Shown in pieces: positions 54,328 through 63,222 of a stretch of 64,000 nucleotides of DNA. The notes beneath the pieces are model-generated. The model had not been told where the DNA came from. It did not search any database and was given only the letters and a program-made list of their open reading frames with translations. Within the stretch, counting starts at the first letter, position 1. Each line of letters begins with the position of its first letter. This DNA comes from Streptomyces sp. CB00455 (lineage in GTDB: Bacteria > Actinomycetota > Actinomycetes > Streptomycetales > Streptomycetaceae). The translations under genes and the position numbers were made by a program. Location of the stretch: positions 390,910 to 454,909 of the forward strand of contig NZ_LIVQ01000007.1 of assembly GCF_001905445.1 (NCBI RefSeq), read 5' to 3'.

Positions 54328-55251
54328 CTAGCGGGCGCAACCCTCTCGACGCCGCGGTCCACGGCCGACGCTTCTGAAGGGACCACGATCCGGCCTGCCC
54401 TCGGTCCAGGACATCAAGCCGCCCTGGATGGGGCCCTGGTCCGGGCCTACCGCGCCGGCGGCCTGCCGCGCGCGGCCCCGCCCGACGCGACGGTTCGACC
54501 CCACGGTGCACCGATCCGCGCACAGCGGACCTGCGTCACCGTGGCGACGCGGGCCGCGCCGACCGAAGCAGCCGCCTGCCGCGGCCGGGCCGCGCCCGCC
54601 CGGTCCGAAGAGACCGGCGAAGGGCCCGCTACCACGCTTGCGCGCAGCCCCGCCGAACGAAGACGGCGCATGCTCGCAAGAACCGGCATCTCGCCGCGCC
54701 CACGGCCCTCGGCCGGTCTGGTGCGTGGCGCGACCACCGCGGCCACGCTGACCGCTCGCCACGCTCTGGACGGCTTCCCGCCGAGCGCAGGGCCGGCGAC
54801 GTGCCCGGCCCTGCCCCGGGAAGCTCCTGTCATGGCCCGTCTGGCAGGGCCGCCCGGCACGCCTGCCGCGCCCGGTGGGCGACATCGGACCGCGGCCGCC
54901 ACCTCGGCGCCCTCGAGGACCGAAGCCATCGCCGGGCCGCTGTGCGTCTGCGCCGTGCTCGGCAGGAGCGCCTGCGAAGGAACGCCCGCATCGGGACTGC
55001 TCATCGGCCTCGCCCCGAACCTCGGGCGGAGCTGCGGATCCTTGCTCGTACGGCCGTCCGCCGCTGAAGCGCGGGGTTCGCGGACCGGGACGGTCGTGCT
55101 GTTCAGGTCGGGCACAGGCGCCGAAGGCGCCCTTGGACCGTATGCGGCGCCCGTGCAGGTTCTCGCCGCGGTCATGGTCGTGGTGTGCGCGGGCCGGGCC
55201 GGTGACGCCGGGGCCGCACTGGTGCGTGTTCTGGGGTGTGAATTCGGGACG
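54328..55251 (-). CDS. PadR-like N-terminal region, possibly degenerate
   Basis: From an ATG ending at 55251 behind GAAAGGTGG the frame reads MRPEFTPQNTHQCGPGVTGP, ARAHHDHDRGENLHGRR, then about 260 Arg/Gly-rich residues (FGPRGRRGGGRGPM, PFAGLFGPGGRGP). MRPEFT plus a His/Gly/Arg-rich lead-in is how many Streptomyces PadR regulators begin, but the winged helix that should follow is not found. A long forward ORF covers the same DNA (54166-55323). So this may be a decayed regulator or a disordered protein. Palindromes at the operator position upstream support a former regulator. Confidence 0.35.
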   Translation of the reverse strand, partial: RPEFTPQNTHQCGPGVTGPARAHHDHDRGENLHGRRIRSKGAFGACARPEQHDRPGPRTPRFSGGRPYEQGSAAPPEVRGEADEQSRCGRSFAGAPAEHGADAQRPGDGFGPRGRRGGGRGPMSPTGRGRRAGRPCQTGHDRSFPGQGRARRRPCARREAVQSVASGQRGRGGRATHQTGRGPWARRDAGSCEHAPSSFGGAARKRGSGPFAGLFGPGGRGPAAAGGCFGRRGPRRHGDAGPLCADRCTVGSNRRVGRGRARQAAGAVGPDQGPIQGGLMSWTEGRPDRGPFRSVGRGPRRREGCAR

Positions 55252-55280
55252 CATGATGCGTACCACCTTTCGTTAATGAA

Positions 55281-55330
55281 TAGCTCGCGAAGCTATCGCG
55301 ATAGGTCAACGATATATCGGTAACGATAGG
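55281..55330. promoter_or_regulatory. clustered palindromes upstream of PadR-like ORF
   Basis: AT-rich island in GC-rich DNA: a perfect CTATCGCGATAG (55293-55304), a perfect CGATATATCG (55310-55319), and TAGCT...AGCTA at 55281-55295. They sit 30-70 bases upstream of the minus-strand ATG, like autoregulatory PadR operators. Confidence 0.6.
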
Positions 55331-55499
55331 CGGTCAAGGCTGGGCTGCGTGATGGGCGTCACCGGACGGCAGGGGACTCGGCATGCTCTAAAAAGCACCT
55401 GCCCGACACGGGCGCTGGACGGCTCGTACCGAGGCGGCGTCTACATCTCTCCGCGCCCACGCCCGCCTGGCCGGGGAAGGCTGTCGGACCGGATGCTTC

Positions 55500-55700
55500 C
55501 GTCCCGTCGGCCGCACCGTCCCGCTGCGCCCGACGCGGTCCGCATGCTCGCCGAGCATCTCACTCCGGCCGGCACCGGCCATCCATGGACCGGTGCGACG
55601 TTCTCTTCGGCCTGGGGCACTCGCGACGTCCTCGACACCGCCCTGGTCCGGCCCGACCTGGTCGCGGAGATCAGCGCCGACACTTCCGTCGACCGTGCCG
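55500..55700 (+). pseudogene. ATP-dependent DNA ligase C-terminal scrap
   Basis: A forward frame reads MLAEHLTPAGTGHPWTGATF, SSAWGTRDVLDTALVRPDLV and AEISADTSVDRAG. This matches the OB-fold end of Streptomyces ATP-dependent DNA ligases (RPDLVAEVSAD...R). Motifs with the active Lys are absent. It ends abruptly near 55700. Confidence 0.55.
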
Positions 55701-55810
55701 GACAGAGACGTGGGCGGCAGGTCCAGCAGGCTGTGGTGGAGGTCGAAGGTCCTTTCGGCCTCTGCGATCAGCGTCTCGAACTCGGGCAGGGGTGACGGGT
55801 CCTGGCGGCC

Positions 55811-56083
55811 GTGGGCGCGTGCCGCGAGGGCGGCGAGCTGTCAAGTCTGGGCCGCCACGAGGAGGCGCTGGCGGAGGCGTCGGAGGCGGGCCCCGAGCCG
55901 CCCCCGCACGCCGTCGGGCACCTGGAACTCCACCGGGTAGCCGCCCACCACGCCCTCAGGCGCGGCGACGAGGCCCGTGGCGAGGCGGGCCGGGCGCTGG
56001 CCGGGTGCGAACGGTACTTGCACCGGGCGCACCCCCGCACCGCTGCCCTCCGCACCCTGCTGGCACGCATCACTCCCTCATGA
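55811..56083 (+). pseudogene. TPR-protein C-terminal fragment
   Basis: Frame: ELSSLGRHEEALAEASEAGP, VAAHHALRRGDEARGEAGRA and LAGCERYLHRAHPRTAALRT, LLARITPS, stop at 56083. It resembles the last tetratricopeptide repeat of large Streptomyces NB-ARC/TPR regulators (CERYLHPAHP). No N-terminal part. Confidence 0.5.
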
Positions 56084-56105
56084 ACCACCACGGCGCGACC
56101 TGACT

Positions 56106-56453
56106 GAACTCCCTGCTCGGGGCGGCCGACACCCTGACCGGCCCCGCCCTGAGGCGGGTGGCCCGGGGCCAGGACCCCCGCCCGCCGGCCGGTTACCGCT
56201 ACCCGCTGGCGACGGCCGACGGATGGATCGCCCCCAGCGACGCCTGCGCGGCCGCCGCGGCCGCCTACGACCTGCGGGAGCTGCCCACCGCGGCCGCCCT
56301 GTCCCAGCTGCGCGACCACGGACTGGCCGCCACCGCGGTCACGCTTCCCCAGCGCCTGTCGATGACGGAAGTGTTGCCCGAACAATCCTGGAGCTACTTG
56401 CTTGCGTCCATATGCACCGCGACCTACAGCGCCAGATCCGCGACCGGAGTCTG
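56106..56453 (+). other. unrecognised gene fragment
   Basis: A frame with coding character reads YRYPLATADGWIAPSDACAA, YDLRELPTAAALSQLRDHGL and AATAVTLPQRLSM. It is reminiscent of CoA-transferase ends (YPTADGW...HGLAATAV) but too short to assign. 56454-56781 holds nothing recognisable. Confidence 0.3.
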
Positions 56454-56781
56454 AACGAACGCCCTGCGGAGCACAGCCGACACAGGGTCGGCGAGCGAGC
56501 CGGCCACCATGGGAGACCTGGTCGCGGCGCTGGCCCGGCGGAAGCCGCGATCCCCGCTCACCGGCAGCAGGACGCCCCGGCCGGAGGCGCGGGGCGTGCG
56601 CGGTGACGGCGAAGGCTCCCACGCCCGGACGGTAGGGCCTGCGGGCGTGGACGGACCGGGTACGGGCCGCCCGGTGGCCGCTGCCGGCCCGGGACCGGAT
56701 CGCTGCCGACGGCCTGCTGCTCTCCGGTAGCCGTCCTGGCCCCCCGCATCTTGCGGTGTTTCGGGCGGGTTGAGTACGTCG

Positions 56782-56905
56782 TCAGGCTCCCGGTGCGATC
56801 CCGTTGATCACGCGGTCGAGGAGGCGATCGAAAACAGCTAGGGGGTTCTGGTTGTCACCGGCCAGGGCCTGGGCGAGATGGGCATAGTTGCCCTTGGCGA
56901 CGCAC
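56782..56905 (-). pseudogene. TetR-family C-terminal scrap
   Basis: GNYAHLAQALAGDNQNPLAV then FDRLLDRVINGIAPGA and a stop: the ligand-domain end of a TetR/AcrR regulator (FERLLDRVLDGI). It is fused to the broken MarR gene upstream. Confidence 0.5.
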
Positions 56906-56951
56906 TGGCGCCGGGTGCGCGGGTGGCCCGTGAGGGGCTGCGGGGCCTGCG

Positions 56952-57441
56952 CTAGTCCACCTCGACGTCGTCGAAGAGCACGAGCACCGCGCCCAGGACG
57001 CGCACGCAGGCGTCGACGTCGGCCTCGGTCAGCGCCGGGTCGATCCGCCGCAGTAGCTCGTGCTCGCGGGCGCGTACCGCCTGGATGAACCGACCGGCCC
57101 GCCTCCGTCGGGCGGATGAGAGGGGACCGGCGGTGCGCCGGGTTGGGAACGGTCTGCACCAGCCCGCGCTCCGCCGCCTCGTTCACCATGCGCTGCACGA
57201 ACTGCCGGCTGAGCGCCTGGGCCCGGCCCATGGCCGGGACCGTCATCGGTCCCCGGGTGCGGAGCAGGTCGAGCACCGCACGCACCCCGACCGGCACGCC
57301 CTCGACGGGGGCCGCATCCTCCACCTTGCGGTGGACCCGGCGGTAGAGGGGACCGACGAGGTCGAAGGCATCGGTGAGGCGCTCGGCGAGCGCGTCCTGG
57401 GGGGAGGGCGGTGCGGGACGAGGCGTCGGATCGTCTGTCAT
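56952..57441 (-). pseudogene. MarR-family regulator, frameshifted near the C-terminus
   Basis: From the ATG ending at 57441: DAFDLVGPLYRRVHRKVEDA, VGVRAVLDLLRTRGPMTVPA, MGRAQALSRQFVQRMVNEAA, ERGLVQTVPNPAHRRSPLIR (winged helix complete). After TEAGR a frame change near 57095 is needed to continue FIQAVRAREHELLRRIDPAL and VDACVRVLGAVLVLFDDVEV to TAG 56952-56954. Without it the protein runs into a TetR scrap. The DNA-binding part may still be made. It is divergent from the alpha/beta hydrolase. Confidence 0.72.
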
Positions 57442-57451
57442 CCACCAAGAA

Positions 57452-57468
57452 TGACACCTGGGTTGTCA
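57452..57468. promoter_or_regulatory. putative MarR operator
   Basis: TGACACCTGGGTTGTCA is a 17-bp imperfect palindrome (TGACA...TGTCA) just upstream of the MarR start and 32 bases before the hydrolase ATG. On the minus strand TTGACA here could be a -35 element. Confidence 0.5.
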
Positions 57469-57499
57469 ATATGGGGGAGTGGATGGCACCTTGGTCGCC

Positions 57500-58342
57500 A
57501 TGAACGACGCAGCCGCATTACTCCGAACGTGGCAGAGCACCGACGGCCCCCTCGCCTACCGGGAGGAGGGCACGGGCCCGGCCCTGGTCCTCCTGCACGG
57601 AGGGTTCCTCGACCACCGGATGTGGGAGGAACAAATCAGCGCCTTCAGCCCGGCCTACCGGGTGATCGCCCCCGATGCCCGGGGACACGGAGCCTCCGCG
57701 AACGCCACCGGCCCGTTCCGCCCCGCCGACGACCTCGCCGGTCTCCTCCGGGCGATCGACGCCGGACCGGCCGTCCTGGTCGGCGTCTCCATGGGCGGTG
57801 CCACCGCGGTCGACACCGCGCTGGAACACCCCCGGCTGGTCCGCGCGCTCGTCGTCAGCGGGGCGGGCACGAGTGAGCCGGTGTTCCAGAGCCCCTGGAT
57901 ACTGGACGCGTTGGCCGCTCAGCAGGACGCCCTGGCCGCCGGGGACCTGCCCGGCTGGGTGGATGCCTTCATGCGCCTGACCTCCGGTCCGCACCGCACA
58001 CTCGACGAGGTTGACCCCGACGTGGTCCGCCGCCTGCGGGAGATGGTCTTCGGGACGCTCGCCAAGCACACCGGTGACGAGCCCGACCTCCGGGTGCCCG
58101 TCGCGGACACCTGGCGGCGCGCCGCCGGAATCGCCGTACCGGCACTGGCCGTCAACGGCGCCCTCGACGCCGCCGATCACCACGACATGGCCGCCCGCCT
58201 GCTGCGGCCCCTCCCGGGCGGCCGGAGCGTCTCGGTCCCCGGCGCAGCGCACTACCCGAACATGGAAGACCCGGCCCGCTTCAACGCCGAACTGGGCGCC
58301 TTCCTGAACGGACTCGGGCTGCCGGGGCCGCGGGCCGCGTAG
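57500..58342 (+). CDS. alpha/beta hydrolase
   Basis: 280 residues from ATG 57500. The HG motif is VLLHGGFLDHRMWEEQ, with PDARGHGAS; the nucleophile Ser is in VLVGVSMGGATAVDTAL, Asp in LAVNGALDAADHHDM and His in SVPGAAHYPNME. A standard esterase/lactonase-type hydrolase of normal length. Divergent from a (now frameshifted) MarR regulator with an operator-like palindrome between, so it was probably ligand-inducible. Confidence 0.88.
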   Translation: MNDAAALLRTWQSTDGPLAYREEGTGPALVLLHGGFLDHRMWEEQISAFSPAYRVIAPDARGHGASANATGPFRPADDLAGLLRAIDAGPAVLVGVSMGGATAVDTALEHPRLVRALVVSGAGTSEPVFQSPWILDALAAQQDALAAGDLPGWVDAFMRLTSGPHRTLDEVDPDVVRRLREMVFGTLAKHTGDEPDLRVPVADTWRRAAGIAVPALAVNGALDAADHHDMAARLLRPLPGGRSVSVPGAAHYPNMEDPARFNAELGAFLNGLGLPGPRAA

Positions 58343-58379
58343 GCCGTCGCGACTTCACGGCCTGCTGCCGATGGCGGAT

Positions 58380-58797
58380 GACCACCAGCGCATGCTGAAT
58401 CTCCGCAACACCGCGCTCCTCAACTCCCACCACGCACACTTCGCGACCATGCTCCTGGCCTCCGCAGCCTGCGAGGGCAGCACGGTGAAGCTGCGGCTGA
58501 CCAGCGCCGGCCACTTCGCGCCGCTCACCGTGCATACCGATGGAACGGTCGAGGGGACCGCGACCGCGGCACGCTCGTCGGGGCCCTGCCGATCGTCACC
58601 GCCGAAACCGCCGAGCTGACACTTGCTGGGTGACGTGCGTCCTGAACACGGACGGGATCACCGAAGCCCGCGGGGGACCGCTGAGCGACACCATGTTCGG
58701 CGAGTCCCGGCTTCAGCGGGCACTTGCCGAGTGCGCCGGCCTGCCGGCGGAGGCGGTGGTGGCACGCGTGCACATGCTCGCCTCAGGCCCCTCGGGG
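58380..58797 (+). pseudogene. SpoIIE/PP2C-type phosphatase C-terminal fragment
   Basis: Two frames: HFATMLLASAACEGSTVKLR, LTSAGHFAPLTVHTDGTVEG, then after a shift near 58600 CVLNTDGITEARGGPLSDTM, FGESRLQRALAECAGLPAEA, VVARVHMLASG. TDGITEARG with its metal-binding Asp and FGExRL are the end of RsbU/SpoIIE-like serine phosphatases. PAS/GAF and N-terminal metal ligands are missing. Confidence 0.72.
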
Positions 58798-59080
58798 GAT
58801 TTGAATGGGCGGTCCGAGGGCGACCAGATCGGGCGCAAGAGGACCCCCGAAAGGGCAGGACCTCCGCGGCGGACCGGCACCGGTGCGTACGCGCGAGCTC
58901 CGCGAACGCCTCCTGAGACGGGGCCCCGTACGTGCTCCGGCTGCCGGTGAGCAGCCGGTCCAGGCGCTCCCTGCCCACACTGATCTCGCCCATGGCCGGT
59001 ACTCCTTCCCGCCGGGACGGCTACTCCGGCCCCCGCCCTTCGACGCTACGAACGGGTTTGGGGCGGGTACCCATGCCGGT
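58798..59080 (-). other. unassigned, short minus-strand frame
   Basis: A minus-strand ATG ending at 58993 reads MGEISVGRERLDRLLTGSRS, AFAELARTHRCRSAAEVLPF before losing coding character. It could be the start of a lost regulator. No family assigned. Confidence 0.25.
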
Positions 59081-59223
59081 CAGTGCTGGATCATCCTGGA
59101 CGTCAGCGGAGCCGCTTCGCCGACTCCTCGATGCTGCTCCTGCGGGCTACCCGCCGCCTGGTCCTGGCCGGCCCGCTGCCCGCTCAGCTCGCCCGGCTCC
59201 TGGACGTCACCGCTGACGGCTGA
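59081..59223 (+). pseudogene. STAS-domain (anti-sigma antagonist) fragment
   Basis: CWIILDVSGAA then, after a one-base shift near 59116, FADSSMLLLRATRRLVLAGP, LPAQLARLLDVTADG and TGA. The DSSM motif holds the phosphorylatable Ser of STAS antagonists. Lying behind the phosphatase scrap, it suggests a lost partner-switching locus. Confidence 0.6.
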
Positions 59224-59452
59224 CGGCTGACGGCATCGAAGCCGCCCGCACCCTCTCACCGGGGCCGCAGGCGCGCACGGCCGTGGAATCTGCGGTCAGA
59301 CGGGCGTCTTGGGAAGCCAACAGTCTGGGGAGTTGGGTCGCCCGTGCGCGGCTTCGGTCCCGCACCGGGGTGGGCTGCGGCATGGTCGGAGGCGGGGCGG
59401 GTCCGGCCGGAACCCGCCCGGCAGCCGGGTGACGGGTGACGGGGAGGGTGTC

Positions 59453-60058
59453 GTGGTCGATCAGGACAAGTGGACGACGGAGGAGTTCGGCACCTCGCAT
59501 GAGGGCCGGGTCGGAGTGCTTCTGGCCGATGGAAGCGTCCCTGCCCCGGTGTATTTCGACACGGGCTCGGGTTCGGCCGGCCGGTCGGTGACGCGGTGGA
59601 GCATCTACGACGGGAGCTCCCCGCGCATTCCCCAGGCGGCCGCACTGCGCGCGGTGTGCTCCTGTGGCTGGACGGGTCCGGAGCACCGTCTCGACAGGGT
59701 ATCGATCGCGGGCGAAGGACTGGAGGAGGCGGGCGATGAGCAGGCGGATGCCTGTGAGCGGGACTGGGACGGCCACACCGCCCGGGTCGAGGCCTGTGCC
59801 ATTCCGCTGCCGGAGTCGGTGACCGTGCTGCTGGAGCGGCTGGAGGAGGAGATCGACCGGCTGACCAGGACGTCCCCGGCGGCCGCGGTGCGCGCAGCCC
59901 GCCGGTTGGAGGTCACCGCCGAGCGAGTCGGGTACTGGGCTGCCCGTGGCACCCGCGCCGGCCTGACCACTGCCCAGGCCGCAGCCGCGCTCGGAGTGGA
60001 CGAGCAGGCCGCGATCCTTTTGATGGCCCGCTTCGGCCGGTGGAGCCCGTACTCCTGA
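59453..60058 (+). CDS. Streptomyces conserved hypothetical protein with C-terminal helix-turn-helix-like end
   Basis: 201 residues from GTG 59453 behind GGGGAGGG. The N-terminal half is beta-rich with a Cys pair (LRAVCSCGWTGPEHRLD). A central helix is LLERLEEEIDRLTRTSPAAA, and the end (GLTTAQAAAALGVDEQAAIL) looks like a helix-turn-helix. I recall related proteins in Streptomyces mobile regions but know no function. It precedes the toxin-antitoxin pair on the same strand. Confidence 0.68.
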   Translation: MVDQDKWTTEEFGTSHEGRVGVLLADGSVPAPVYFDTGSGSAGRSVTRWSIYDGSSPRIPQAAALRAVCSCGWTGPEHRLDRVSIAGEGLEEAGDEQADACERDWDGHTARVEACAIPLPESVTVLLERLEEEIDRLTRTSPAAAVRAARRLEVTAERVGYWAARGTRAGLTTAQAAAALGVDEQAAILLMARFGRWSPYS

Positions 60059-60303
60059 GCCCTCGTCGAAGGGACCGGCTGCTGGAGATCGCGGCTGGCT
60101 GCGGCGCACGCTGGTGGAGTTCACCCTGACGCCGTAGCAGGGCGCGGTACGGCCGGCGGCGGCCACGCTGTCGCCGGGGTGGCCGTCCTGGCGCGTGGGG
60201 CGGCTGCAGCCGCGGCCGAGTGCAGAGCTGCCGGTGCGCACTGCGGGCCGGTGCCCGTTGTTGGGCTCTGTCGCGCCTGCTACCACCCTGCTACCTTGCT
60301 GGG

Positions 60304-60573
60304 ATGAGTGGTGGGAAGAAGCAGACGCAGCTTCGGCTGGAGCCCGATGTGCTGGAAGCCGGGAAGGGCGCGGCAGCGGCCCGCGGCCTGGACTTCAACC
60401 AGTACGTGCAGCGCCTGATCACCGAGGACACCACCGGCGCCCGCGCCGCCGGTATGGCCGCCGCCCAGCGCCTCCTGGACACTCACGGGGCCTTCCTCCA
60501 GGACCTTGAAGAGCAGCTGGACGCGCAGCGCACCCCTACGGCTTCGGGTGACGGCCGGGGCGCCGCTGCGTGA
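60304..60573 (+). CDS. ribbon-helix-helix antitoxin-like protein
   Basis: 89 residues from ATG 60304. The N-terminus has the ribbon strand and two helices of an RHH DNA-binding fold (KKQTQLRLEPDVLEAGKGAA, ARGLDFNQYVQRLITEDTT). A longer C-terminal helix (AAAQRLLDTHGAFLQDLEEQ) for toxin binding follows. Its stop overlaps the toxin start (GTGA at 60570). It should bind and neutralise the Fic/Doc-like partner and autoregulate the pair. Confidence 0.8.
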   Translation: MSGGKKQTQLRLEPDVLEAGKGAAAARGLDFNQYVQRLITEDTTGARAAGMAAAQRLLDTHGAFLQDLEEQLDAQRTPTASGDGRGAAA

Positions 60574-60944
60574 GCATGTCCCTGCACGTCGACCTGACCT
60601 GGATCCTGGAAGTCGCCGAACGCGCCGGCCACCGCGACCCCGCACCAGAGGACCTCGGCGTCCCGATCGCCGCGGTGGCCCGCCACCGCGCCGAACTCCT
60701 CGAACAGCCCGTCTACGACAACCCGCAGGCCCGCGCCGCCGCCCTCGTCCACACGCTCGGCCGCTGCCGCTGGCTGGAACGCTCCAACCTCACCGTCGCC
60801 TGCGCGACCGCCGTGATGTACCTCAACGCCAGCGGCATCCCCGCCGACCCCAACCGCGAACAGCTCACCGCCCTCGCCCACGAGCTGTACGAACCCCGTA
60901 CCACCACCGCCCGCATCACCGAACTCCTGCGCACCTGGAGCTGA
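60570..60944 (+). CDS. Fic/Doc-like toxin component
   Basis: 124 residues from GTG 60570 (MSMSLHVDLTWILEVAERAG within). It follows the Streptomyces Doc-like pattern HRDPAPEDLGVPIAAVARHR, AELLEQPVYDNPQARAAALV, HTLGRCRWLERSNLTVACAT, AVMYLNASGIPA. In classical Fic/Doc proteins the active loop is HPFxxxNKR; here the aligned loop is HTLGRCRWLERSN, so the Fic loop is altered. Either this subfamily has another activity or it is attenuated. Coupled to the RHH antitoxin upstream. Confidence 0.78.
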   Translation: MSMSLHVDLTWILEVAERAGHRDPAPEDLGVPIAAVARHRAELLEQPVYDNPQARAAALVHTLGRCRWLERSNLTVACATAVMYLNASGIPADPNREQLTALAHELYEPRTTTARITELLRTWS

Positions 60945-61146
60945 CGGCAGACCGGGCCGCACCCCCAGGCCGGCGCGGTCCCGGTGGTGTCGGCGGGCAG
61001 GCGAGGCGTGATCCGAGGCAGACACGCATCTCGCCCGCCGCCTCGCGTACCTCTTCGGAGCAAGTCTCTTCTTCGAGGGCGCTGTGGACGTTCGCGTAAT
61101 TCCCCAGGTGCCCGCCTGGCTGGGGGCTGCGGGTGTTCCTCCTACT

Positions 61147-61626
61147 ATGGGCACCTCGACAAGGAGCAGAGTGGATCTCAGAGCACCGGTACCGTCTCGA
61201 AGACTTGGGCCGTACGAGTTGACCGATGACGGGATCGCGGCACTGCTGGCACGCTACGAGTTCGGTGACTCCTGTGTCCGCCGGGTGATCCTTGACCAGG
61301 AGTTCGGATGGAATCCGCGGGGGCGGGCCGTCAGACTTGTGATCGACGTTCGGGTGGTGGACGAGGCCCTGCGGTGGGAGCCGATGTGCCTGGACCTGGT
61401 CGACGTGAAGCGATTTCGGATCGACGAGAGCCAGGGCTCTCCTGCGGGGGTGCTCTACGATCCCCCGCAGTTCACCCGGTTCGACGGGCTGATGCAGGTC
61501 GACCTGTGTGCTGAGCGTTTCGGTAGCCTTCGTCCGGGGAGCGGGCAGGAGGTCTTCGAAGGCTCGGAATGGGTCTTCGAGGCGGTCGAGGGCACGTGGA
61601 GTGTCCTGGAGCCGTGGACCGTGTGA
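61147..61626 (+). CDS. conserved hypothetical protein
   Basis: 159 residues from ATG 61147 (MGTSTRSRVDLRAPVPSRRL); the frame is open a little further back. Beta-rich: CVRRVILDQEFGWNPRGRAV, RLVIDVRVVDEALRWEPMCL, DLVDVKRFRIDESQGSPAGV, WVFEAVEGTWSVLEPWTV. Possibly an immunity-type or small-domain protein; not recognised. Its TGA overlaps the next GTG. Confidence 0.62.
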   Translation: MGTSTRSRVDLRAPVPSRRLGPYELTDDGIAALLARYEFGDSCVRRVILDQEFGWNPRGRAVRLVIDVRVVDEALRWEPMCLDLVDVKRFRIDESQGSPAGVLYDPPQFTRFDGLMQVDLCAERFGSLRPGSGQEVFEGSEWVFEAVEGTWSVLEPWTV

Positions 61627-62069
61627 CACCGCGCCCGCTACCAAGTACTACTGTCGGAGCGCTTGAGCGGATCCGCCGCGCCTTCGCCGTCTCCTACATC
61701 TCCGCTCAGGACGAAACAGCCGTCATCGACGCTGGCATCTCGCAGATGAGAGAAGCACTCGGCGAGGCGCCGTACGAGGCCGCCGTGGCCCGCGGCCTGT
61801 CCTTCGAACTCGACGAAGCACTCGACTACGCACTCGGCACCGACGCCTCGCCCCAGCCGGACACAAAGCAGGACGAGCCCAGTCCGCTGACCACTCGCGA
61901 ACGCCAAGTCGCGGCGCTGGTGGCGCAGGGAAAGTCCAACAAGCAGATCGCGGCGGAGCTGGTGCTCTCCCCGCGCACGGTCGAAGGGCACGTCGAGCAC
62001 ATCCTCACCAAGCTCGGCTTCGCCTCCCGCGCCAATATCGCGGCCTGGGCTGCCCAGCAGGGCAGCTGA
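61623..62069 (+). CDS. LuxR-type HTH protein, likely LAL-regulator C-terminal remnant
   Basis: 148 residues from GTG 61623, which overlaps the preceding stop. The first half (MREALGEAPYEAAVARGLSF, ELDEALDYAL) matches the segment before the HTH in large ATP-binding LuxR (LAL) regulators. The rest is a full LuxR HTH (LTTRERQVAALVAQGKSNKQ, IAAELVLSPRTVEGHVEHIL, TKLGFASRANIAAWAA). LAL regulators are about 900 residues, so this is either a 3' relic now translated from the neighbour or a short stand-alone regulator. Confidence 0.72.
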   Translation: MTPRPLPSTTVGALERIRRAFAVSYISAQDETAVIDAGISQMREALGEAPYEAAVARGLSFELDEALDYALGTDASPQPDTKQDEPSPLTTRERQVAALVAQGKSNKQIAAELVLSPRTVEGHVEHILTKLGFASRANIAAWAAQQGS

Positions 62070-62276
62070 CTCTGCCGCATCCGGCCAGTCGGCGTGACCC
62101 GCCGGATGCGAGTCACGGCTCCTTCTGCACAGGGGCGCCACCGGGGGTTGGGTTAGAGGGGGAGGCTTCAGTCAGGGAGACCGTGAGGGAGGTGCCGGGG
62201 ATGGTGCTCAGTCCACCGGTGGAGCCGATGCTGGCGCAGGCCGCCGAATCAGTTCCCGGCCCGGCAGCGCTGCGCG

Positions 62277-63206
62277 CCGGGAATCGCCGATCTCTACCCC
62301 GGCGAGGCGAAAACCGACGCCCGCGACGCGTTCATCATCGCGGACGCCGCCAGAGCGATGCCCCACACCCTGCGGACGATCGATCCCGCGGACGAGACGG
62401 TTGCCGAGCTCGCGATGATCGCCGGGTTCGACGACGACCTCGCGGGCGAGTCCACCCGGATCGCCAACCGGCTCCGCGGCCTCCTCACCCAGATCCACCC
62501 CTCCCTGGAACGCGTCCTGGGCCCACGGATCCAGCACCCGGCCGTGCTCAAACTGCTGGACCAGTTCGGCTCCCCGGCCCGGATCCGCAAAGCCGGACGC
62601 CGCCGCCTGGTGACCCTGATACGTCCCAAGGCACCGCGAATGGCCGAGCGGCTGATCGAGGACATCTTCACCGCACTCGACGAACAGACCGTCGTCGTCC
62701 CGGGCACCGAAGCTGCCGCGCTGATCGTCCCCAGCCTCGCCAGCTCGCTCCAGTCCGTCCTTGACCAGCGCAAAGTCCTCGCCGCCCGGATCGAGGAACT
62801 GTTGGAGGCCCACCCTCTTTCCCACGTCCTGACCTCAATGCCCGGCATCGGGATCAGGACCGCCGCCCGCATCCTCATCGACGTCGGCGACGGATCCGGC
62901 TTCGCCACCGCCGGCCACCTCGCCGCCTACGCCGGCCTCGCACCCGTGACCCGGAACTCCGGCACGTCCATCCGCGGCGAACATCCTTCCCGGCGAGGCA
63001 ACAAACAGCTCAAGAGAGCCTTCTACCTCGCCGCGTTCGCCTCGCTCTCCCAACCCGAGTCACGCACCTACTACGACCGCAAACGCCGCGAAGGAAAGCA
63101 CCACATCCCGGCCCTCATCGCGCTCGCCCGACGCCGCATCGACGTCCTCTTCGCCATGCTCCGCGACGGCACCTTCTACCAACCACCCACACCCGCTACA
63201 GCTTGA
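62277..63206 (+). pseudogene. IS110-family transposase, 5'-truncated
   Basis: From about 62277 the frame reads PGIADLYPGEAKTDARDAFI, IADAARAMPHTLRTIDPADE, LTSMPGIGIRTAARILIDVG, HLAAYAGLAPVTRNSGTSIR and RRGNKQLKRAFYLAAFASLS. It ends normally at 63206. The first roughly 75 residues with the opening DEDD Asp are missing; sequence before 62277 is unrelated. The C-terminal Ser region (NSGTS) is present. Inactive. Confidence 0.85.
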
Positions 63207-63222
63207 CGAAAACCATAGAGGC

